From Vicinamibacteraceae bacterium (GTDB lineage Bacteria > Planctomycetota > Phycisphaerae > Phycisphaerales > UBA5793), in the NCBI GenBank assembly GCA_011525805.1, contig WYBR01000111.1, positions 1-49,337 on the forward strand: a DNA stretch of 49,337 bases, in the 5' to 3' direction. Positions 44,017 to 49,337 of the stretch are shown here, in pieces. A program made the position numbers and the translations under genes. The number at the start of each line of letters is the position of its first letter. Position 1 is the stretch's first letter. The notes under the pieces are model-generated. The model was not told the origin of the DNA and searched no databases. It worked only from the letters and a program-made list of their open reading frames with translations.

Positions 44017-44949
44017 ATGAAACGAACGACGCGCGACGACGACGTGGAATGCCCCTCGCGGTGCGCTGCATCGGGCCCTGGGTGGTTGAGCAGGACGGCG
44101 CCGCGGTCGTCCGCCTCTGGTCTGCGCGCCCTGTGCTTCGCCGCGGCCGTGGCGGTCGCGATGGCGCTGCCCGCCTGCAACAAAGGCAATAAGAAGGCCG
44201 ATCAACCGCAGGAGCCCGCGGAAGAGGAGGCCAAAGAAGAGCAGCCGCCCCCCGGGCCGCGCGGCGCGCTCCTGCCCGACCCGCGCAACCAGGTCCCCGC
44301 CGGCGGCGAGATCCGCCAGTCGCTGCTCATCTACGCCGTGGGCAGCCGAAGCATGCTCGGCCACTTCGTCCACCACGAGAGTCCCGGCACGGCGCCGATC
44401 CTCCTGCTCATGCACGACGAGCGCGGCATCGACGAATGGCTGCGCGAGCGGGCGGACAGTTACGCGCGCCTCGGCTACCACGTTCTCTGCCCCGACCTCT
44501 CTGAACTGCTCAACGAGACGCTCGATCAACCGGTCGTCGACAACGTCGTTGCCGCGGTCGCCGAGGCCGAGGTGCGTCTGGGGCGCCAGCCCACCGGCCG
44601 CCTCGCCGCGATCGGCTGGGGCCGCGGCGGCGCCCAGGCGCTCACCCTCGCGCGCCACCTCGACCTCGAAGCGCTGGTGATCTGCTACGGCCCGCTCGTC
44701 ACCACACCCAACGCACTCGAAGCCGTCCGCGAGCCGGTGCTCGGCATCTTCGGCCGGCTCGACCAGGTCGTGCCCGAGTCGATGGTCACCGAGTTCCACG
44801 CCACGATGCAGAAGATGGGCGGGACCTTCAACGGCAACGTCTGGTCCGACGAGGGCCATGACTTTATGCGCCTGCCCAACGACCCCACCAACGCGCTCGA
44901 GGCGAACCTCGAAATCGTCAACTGGCTCGACACCTATTTCGAGCCATAG
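44017..44949 (+). CDS. Alpha/beta-hydrolase (dienelactone hydrolase-like) lipoprotein lacking the nucleophile
   Basis: 310 aa. The N-terminus has a long basic head and then LCFAAAVAVAMALPACNKG, a lipobox with Cys54, followed by an acidic/Pro linker. The hydrolase fold (about 95-310) has ILLLMHDERGIDEWLRERAD and the nucleophile elbow AAIGWGRGGAQAL, where family members have Cys or Ser at the third position (GFCFGG type) but here Gly stands. Asp (FGRLDQVVP) and His (DEGHDFMRL) of the triad are kept. It should therefore not hydrolyse by the usual route; perhaps a binding protein. It follows cysS by 36 nt. Confidence 0.82.
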   Translation: MKRTTRDDDVECPSRCAASGPGWLSRTAPRSSASGLRALCFAAAVAVAMALPACNKGNKKADQPQEPAEEEAKEEQPPPGPRGALLPDPRNQVPAGGEIRQSLLIYAVGSRSMLGHFVHHESPGTAPILLLMHDERGIDEWLRERADSYARLGYHVLCPDLSELLNETLDQPVVDNVVAAVAEAEVRLGRQPTGRLAAIGWGRGGAQALTLARHLDLEALVICYGPLVTTPNALEAVREPVLGIFGRLDQVVPESMVTEFHATMQKMGGTFNGNVWSDEGHDFMRLPNDPTNALEANLEIVNWLDTYFEP

Positions 44950-44989
44950 CGGCGGCGCTCAGGATCATCCCGCGCATGAAAGAGGGTGC

Positions 44990-45025
44990 CACTGCGCGCT
45001 CGCCGCTCTGAGCGAGAGTGCAGTG
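44990..45025. repeat. Imperfect hairpin in the convergent gap
   Basis: CACTGCGCGCTCGC (44990-45003) pairs with GCGAGAGTGCAGTG (45012-45025) with two mismatches around an 8-nt loop. The GGTGCCACTGC context resembles GTGGCACTGC-type repeats of planctomycete intergenic regions (recalled). The rest of 44950-45310 (about 360 nt) holds no gene I can support. Confidence 0.5.
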
Positions 45026-45310
45026 CGGCGGGCAGGGGTGAACGATTGCTCTTTCACCCCCGACATCGATCTCCGCCCCGAGCGACGGCGATCGATGCCA
45101 CCCGCGCGAGTGAGGGCGCCTTCGCACGTTCGCAAAGAGCACGTCGGCGCAATGCTCTACGGCGCCATTCTTTCGCACCACGGGGGAGCATCGCTCCATC
45201 ATCAAGGTCGCGTCGATCGCTTCAATCCCTTCTTTGCGACTTCCGCGCTCCCGTGCAGCAAAGCCTCTCGTCCTCGCTGGCGCTTCGGCCTGGTGAGCGC
45301 GGCGCGACGC

Positions 45311-47113
45311 TCAGCGCACCTCAACGACTTCGCTCGTCTCGCAGCCGGTCAAGGCCACGGCTTGAAGCCACGTTCCGCAGGCGTTGCTCGACAGCGTCGC
45401 GTTGACATTGGCGACGCGGTCGGGTCCGAAGCGCAGCGTGGCGACTCGCCGCGCCGAGCCGTCCAGGCCCAGCACCGTGCCGGAGCAGGGCAGGCCGTTG
45501 GGCACGCGCGCTGCGCCGCGCCCGGCGGCGTGAACCAGCGCTGCCCGCGTGCCGGGCGCTCCGTTGGTCACCGCGACGACGACGGCGCCGGGGCAGCCGC
45601 CGACGAGAGCCAGCCCCGGCCGCGTCCCCGCCTCCACCTGTCGCAGAATCTGCACGGTGTCGTCGAGTTCGTCGATGAGGGCGAGGTCGAGGTCGCCGTC
45701 GTTGTCGCCGTCGTACATCGTGGCGCACGAGGCGGCGCTGGACGCGGGGAACTCGCGGTGGAAGAGGAAGCGTCCGGAGCCGTCGTTGACGTAGAGGCTC
45801 CAGTCGCCGCTGAAACTCGAGTTGATCCAGTCGAGATCGCCGTCGCCGTCAAGGTCGCCGAGGTCGGTGGCGAGGGGGAACTCGTCGGTGATGTAACTGA
45901 CGGGCGGGGCGAGCGAGCCGGCCCCGTCGCCGAGGAGAATCGCGCCCGATCCGGGCGAGAAGGCGTTGCACCCGGCGACGTCGACGTGCCCGTCGCCGTT
46001 CACGTCTCCCAGCGCGATCATCCACGTGTAGCCGCCGCTGCTCTGCGTCGAGGCGAGGGTGAACGAGCCGTCGCCGTTGTTGGTGAGCACGACGATGCGC
46101 GAGGAGTTGGCGGCGCTGCCGACGAGATCGAGCAGGCCGTCCTCGTTCATGTCGGCGGCGGCGAGGGCGTACTCGCCCGCCCCGCCGCCCTCAAAGTACA
46201 CGGGCGGCGCGAACGTGCCGTCGCCGAGGTTGCGCAGCATCGAGAGGTTGCTGCTGCTGGAGTTCGTGTTGACGATGTCGATGTGTCCGTCGCCGTTGAC
46301 GTCGAGGACCGCGATGCCGCGCGGCGCGCCGCCCACCGCGTACTGCGTCTGCGGCTGGAACGTCCCGTCGCCCCGGCCCAGCAGCACCGAGATCGTGTTC
46401 GTGCTGATGTTCGCCACGCACACGTCCGCGAAGCCGTCGTGGTTGAAGTCGCTCGGCTCGTTCGGGCTGGCGCGTCGGTTGACGGGGTACGGCCCGGAGA
46501 AGGGGTGCATCTCGCAGTTCCCTTCCGCCTTGTTGAGAAAGACGCGCAGATCGGCGGAGTCTTCGTTGATCGTCGTCAGGTCGAGGAAGCGGTCGCCGTT
46601 GAGGTCCGTCGCCAGCGCGCCGTAGGCGCGGGTGCGTGTGTTCGGGTTGCTGCGCGTGCTGAGGGTCTGGACGGTCTCGAAGTGCAGCCCCGAGGGCTGC
46701 GCCGCGGTCCAGAAGAGGTACGAGTATCCGCCCGGCCGCAACGGCTCGCCCCCCGCGCCGCGGAGGTCGTGCGAGAGAATCACCATCACCGTCTCTCCCG
46801 CCGAAAATGGCTGATCGGGCGCCAGCGCCACGACGCGGTCGCCGTCGGAGAAGGAGAAGGAGCCGACGACTCGCCCGCTCCAGCGCCCGAAGGCCCAGAA
46901 AGACCGGTCGTTGATCGTGCCGCGATCGACGGGGCGGTCGAATGTGACCACGATCGCCGCGTCCACCGGCGCGTCGAGCGCGTTCGAGGCCGGCTCGACG
47001 GAGACCACGTTGATCTGCTGCGCCGGCGCTGCGGCGGCGAGCGCGAGGCAGGCCGGCAACGCGGCCGCGAGCATTCGAAGGCACAAACATCGATTCGTGA
47101 TTCGGCGCGACAT
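45311..47113 (-). CDS. Secreted FG-GAP/VCBS-repeat protein with C-terminal QA-x5-C-x-TS-x-VVE motif
   Basis: 600 aa from ATG 47113, preceded by GGAGG. Signal peptide LAAALPACLALAAAAPAQQ. An Ig-like N-terminal domain (VEPASNALDAPVDAAIVVTF) is followed by about seven FG-GAP repeats with calcium-type loops: DLNGDRFLDLT, DFNHDGFADVC, DVNGDGHIDIV, DMNEDGLLDLV, DVNGDGHVDVA, DLDGDGDLDWI and DGDNDGDLDLA, forming a predicted beta-propeller. The final ~95 residues are a separate module ending QAVALTGCETSEVVE, the same spacing as in the secreted protein at 10004. Extracellular; ligand unknown. Confidence 0.9.
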   Translation of the reverse strand: MSRRITNRCLCLRMLAAALPACLALAAAAPAQQINVVSVEPASNALDAPVDAAIVVTFDRPVDRGTINDRSFWAFGRWSGRVVGSFSFSDGDRVVALAPDQPFSAGETVMVILSHDLRGAGGEPLRPGGYSYLFWTAAQPSGLHFETVQTLSTRSNPNTRTRAYGALATDLNGDRFLDLTTINEDSADLRVFLNKAEGNCEMHPFSGPYPVNRRASPNEPSDFNHDGFADVCVANISTNTISVLLGRGDGTFQPQTQYAVGGAPRGIAVLDVNGDGHIDIVNTNSSSSNLSMLRNLGDGTFAPPVYFEGGGAGEYALAAADMNEDGLLDLVGSAANSSRIVVLTNNGDGSFTLASTQSSGGYTWMIALGDVNGDGHVDVAGCNAFSPGSGAILLGDGAGSLAPPVSYITDEFPLATDLGDLDGDGDLDWINSSFSGDWSLYVNDGSGRFLFHREFPASSAASCATMYDGDNDGDLDLALIDELDDTVQILRQVEAGTRPGLALVGGCPGAVVVAVTNGAPGTRAALVHAAGRGAARVPNGLPCSGTVLGLDGSARRVATLRFGPDRVANVNATLSSNACGTWLQAVALTGCETSEVVEVR

Positions 47114-47311
47114 GGAACCCTCCTCCTCGTGGGTCAGAGTACTGCGATCGCCACCCGCGGCGCGCAGCGTCCGCGAAAGTGAACCGCGCGGCGGAGCGCG
47201 GTTATTCCGGATCACTGCCTCCTCAATCGTGGTCCCAGACCCGCCGGCGGCGCGATCGAGACTGACCTCGCGCGCCCTCTGGGGCTTGTGAACCCGCGCC
47301 GGCCGCCGCGC

Positions 47312-47317
47312 TAGCGT
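47312..47317 (+). promoter_or_regulatory. mgtE: -10-like TAGCGT just upstream of mgtE
   Basis: TAGCGT ends 6 nt before ATG 47324; a weak match but at the same spacing as the other TANNNT cases. Confidence 0.25.
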
Positions 47318-47323
47318 CAGGGC

Positions 47324-48688
47324 ATGGAACTTCAGGACAAGGAATCGCTGCCGCAGCGGCTCGTCGCGCTGAGCGAGGCGGGGGAAGGAAGCGCCTGCGC
47401 CGCCCTGCTCGAACAACTCGACGCCTCCGAGACCGTTCACACCGTCACGCGCCTCTCCGACGAACACCGCACGCGCCTGCTCGAACTGCTCGATCCCGAG
47501 TCGGCCGCGAACCTCCTCAGCCTCCTGCCCGAGCACCAGGTGGTCGGCGCGATCGGGGACCTCGGCCCGACGACGGCGGCGAAGATCATCGAGGAACTGC
47601 CCAGCGACGAGCGGGCCGATCTCGTCGGCCTGCTCGATCACCGTGAGGCGCTCTCGATCCTCGCCGAACTCGCCGAGCCGGAGGCGAGCGACATCCGCCG
47701 CCTCGTCGCCTACCCGCCCGACAGCGCCGGCGGGTTGATGATCACCGAGTACGTGCAGTATCCCGCCGAGGCGACCGTCGGGGACGTCATCGACGACCTC
47801 GGCCGAAACGCCGAAAAGTACTCGCACTTCAACATTCAGTACGCCTACGTGACGGACGAGGCCGGGCTGCTCGTGGGCGTGCTGCGGATGCGCAACCTGC
47901 TCCTCACCGCGCGGCACCGGCGCATCGGCGAGATCATGTCGCGCGATCCGCTGGCGGTGCGCGACGCGACGGCGCTGGATGACCTCGTCGGGTTCTTCGA
48001 CGAGCACCGCTTCTTCGGCGCGCCGGTGGTGGATGCGCTGGGGCGGCTCGTCGGCGTCGTCGAGCGCTCGGCTGTGGACGCCGCCGTCGCCACCCATCGC
48101 GAGAAGGACTTCCTGCGGTCGCAGGGCATCGTCGGCGGCGACGAGTTGCGCTCGATGCCGCTTCTGCTGCGCTCGCGCCGGCGCCTCTCGTGGCTGAGCG
48201 TGAACATCCTGCTCAACATCCTCGCCGCCGGCGTCATCGCGCTCCACCAGGACACGCTCGAAGCCGTGATCGCGCTGGCGGTCTTCCTGCCCATCATTTC
48301 CGACATGAGCGGCTGCTCGGGCAACCAGGCCGTCGCGGTGAGTATGCGCGAACTGACGCTGGGCGTGATCCGCCCCGTCGAGGTCCGCCGCGCGCTTCTC
48401 GGAGAGGTGTTTCTCGGGCTGCTCAACGGGCTGGTGCTCGGGCTGCTCATCGGCCTCGTCGCCTTCACCTGGCGGCAGAACGTCTACCTGAGCCTCGTGG
48501 TCGGCGGCGCGCTGACGCTCAACACCGTCGTCGCGGTGCTCATCGGCGGATCCGTTCCCCTCGTGCTCAAGCGCCTCAACTTTGACCCCGCGCTCGCCTC
48601 CGGCCCGATTCTCACGACGATCACCGACATGTGCGGCTTCTTCCTGGTCCTCACCTTCGCCGCCGCCATGCTCAGCCGACTGGCGTAG
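47324..48688 (+). CDS. mgtE: Magnesium transporter MgtE
   Basis: 454 aa channel-type Mg2+ importer. Order: MgtE_N superhelical domain (about 20-125: LDPESAANLLSLLPEHQVVG, ELPSDERADLVGLL), DIRRLVAYPPDSAGGLMITE, two CBS domains (AYVTDEAGLLVGVLRMRNLL; DEHRFFGAPVVDALGRLVGV), the connecting helix and five membrane helices from about 280. Pore motifs are FLPIISDMSGCSGNQAVAVS (usually GNxGNQ) and GPILTTITDMCGFFLVLTFA with the conserved Asp. Cytosolic Mg2+ closes the channel through the N and CBS domains. GNAGNQ is changed to GCSGNQ. Divergent from the FG-GAP gene. Confidence 0.95.
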   Translation: MELQDKESLPQRLVALSEAGEGSACAALLEQLDASETVHTVTRLSDEHRTRLLELLDPESAANLLSLLPEHQVVGAIGDLGPTTAAKIIEELPSDERADLVGLLDHREALSILAELAEPEASDIRRLVAYPPDSAGGLMITEYVQYPAEATVGDVIDDLGRNAEKYSHFNIQYAYVTDEAGLLVGVLRMRNLLLTARHRRIGEIMSRDPLAVRDATALDDLVGFFDEHRFFGAPVVDALGRLVGVVERSAVDAAVATHREKDFLRSQGIVGGDELRSMPLLLRSRRRLSWLSVNILLNILAAGVIALHQDTLEAVIALAVFLPIISDMSGCSGNQAVAVSMRELTLGVIRPVEVRRALLGEVFLGLLNGLVLGLLIGLVAFTWRQNVYLSLVVGGALTLNTVVAVLIGGSVPLVLKRLNFDPALASGPILTTITDMCGFFLVLTFAAAMLSRLA

Positions 48689-48756
48689 CGCCCGCAGGTG
48701 ACGGGACGCGGCCGTGCCCGGCCGCATACCATTCGCGCAACACAAGGAGCGACGTC

Positions 48757-49337
48757 ATGAGATCAGCCGCACCGCTCGCCCTTCTGCTCATCGGCGTGCT
48801 CGCGCTGCCGGCCGCGGCGCGGCAGGCGGGGAGCGATCCCGTCGAGGCCGAACTCAAGGCCCTGCTCGCCGAGCATGAGAAGTCCGATCTCAAGTTCGGC
48901 GAGGGGTACCGCGCGTTTCGACCGCGGTTCGAGGCCTTCGCGCAGGCCCATCGCGGCACGGAGTCCGAAGCCCGCGCCACGCTTTGGCTCATCCAGCAGA
49001 CGTGGTGGTTGCGCGACGAGGGGAAGATGGAGTCCACCTCCATGCCCCTCGCCGAAGACCTCCTCGAGCGCCAGCCGGGCTCGCGCCACCTCGATCTGCT
49101 CGTCGAGTATTACTACGTCTTCACGAAGGACCAGCGTCAGGGCCTCTATGAGCGCCTGCTGGAGGTCTCGCCCCACCGCGAAGTGAAAGCGGCAGCGCAC
49201 TTCGGCCTGGCCCAACTCGGCGCCCCGCGCCTCCCGGACGGCTCGCCCAACCCCCACTACGCAAAACTCCTCGGCGAGTACAAAGACGTCAAGTGGCGCG
49301 AGACGACCTACGGCCGCATCGCCGACGCCCGCGTCAA
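48757..49337 (+). CDS. Secreted protein, 3' end outside window
   Basis: 193 codons are visible. ATG 48757 with AAGGAG 8 nt upstream; signal peptide PLALLLIGVLALPAAARQ. The mature part is helical and charged, with TPR-like spacing (EARATLWLIQQTWWLRDEGK; LVEYYYVFTKDQRQGLYERL; VKAAAHFGLAQLGAP). This resembles the N-terminal helical region of planctomycete proteins that continue into a redoxin domain, but that part would lie beyond the window. Follows mgtE by 68 nt on the same strand. Confidence 0.7.
   Translation, partial: MRSAAPLALLLIGVLALPAAARQAGSDPVEAELKALLAEHEKSDLKFGEGYRAFRPRFEAFAQAHRGTESEARATLWLIQQTWWLRDEGKMESTSMPLAEDLLERQPGSRHLDLLVEYYYVFTKDQRQGLYERLLEVSPHREVKAAAHFGLAQLGAPRLPDGSPNPHYAKLLGEYKDVKWRETTYGRIADARV

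Noticed and set aside
47114-48745. Upstream minus-strand extension of the FG-GAP gene frame across mgtE
   Set aside because: The extension is antisense to a clear MgtE; the real start at 47113 has a ribosome site and signal peptide.

Overview
The window comes from a high-GC bacterium that is very probably a planctomycete of the Phycisphaerae type, likely an environmental assembly. This rests on the gene content and style: two membrane proteins ending in a double CPxC zinc ribbon, many signal-peptide proteins of planctomycete flavour (HAF, BNR, FG-GAP and DUF11 repeats), a fused AroD-AroE enzyme, an orphan prepilin-like protein, and strong G/C third-position codon bias. The assignment is inferred, since no rRNA or tRNA gene was found.

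Layout. 1-3300 (minus): a truncated HAF-repeat secreted protein, then an M16 peptidase homologue and an Ntn-hydrolase asparaginase in one operon. 3444-9946: argS, a BshB1/LmbE-type deacetylase, a thioredoxin-like protein (minus), aroDE and an HD-GYP protein. 10004-12559: two divergent secreted-protein genes, one split by an in-frame amber stop. 12669-19344: prepilin-like gene, scpB, map, then infA-rpmJ-rpsM-rpsK-rpoA-rplQ, a strong terminator and pheS. 19494-21333: two zinc-ribbon membrane-protein paralogues with a small MITE-like element between them. 21460-24546 (minus): a heavy-metal P-type ATPase and a PP2C phosphatase. 24692-29339: a GT39-type glycosyltransferase, a ParA ATPase fused to a CBM48-like domain, and a partner gene. 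29431-31532 (minus): a secreted protein and an MsmK/UgpC-type ABC ATPase. 31731-34906: a small Pro-rich protein, a STAS protein and a DUF11 lipoprotein. 35054-39043: class III cyclase (minus), Uma2 protein (plus), DUF2332 and glyA (minus). 39185-44949: orphan Cpn10, aroA, a small membrane protein, an ABC binding lipoprotein, cysS and a DLH-like lipoprotein. 45311-49337: FG-GAP protein (minus), mgtE and a truncated secreted protein.

How the genes connect. Much of the content is housekeeping: translation (ArgRS, CysRS, PheRS alpha, IF-1, S11, S13, L17, L36), transcription (RpoA), shikimate pathway (AroDE, AroA), one-carbon metabolism (GlyA), chromosome biology (ScpB) and Mg2+/metal transport. 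Signalling is represented by HD-GYP, PP2C, STAS and an adenylate/guanylate cyclase.

Most interesting points: (1) a dispersed palindromic repeat (CCCACGAT-N12-ATCGTGGG) with a tandem pair upstream of map, a copy after a zinc-ribbon gene and a copy in frame inside argS; (2) a ParA ATPase carrying a C-terminal glycogen-binding-type domain, next to an unknown ParA-like partner; (3) a C-terminal motif QA-x5-C-x-TS-x-VVE shared by two otherwise different secreted proteins; (4) abrupt codon-usage changes inside secreted-protein genes, one coinciding with the amber stop; (5) a recurring TANNNT hexamer 6-8 nt before ATG, suggesting leaderless mRNAs; (6) three enzyme-family proteins that lack key catalytic residues.
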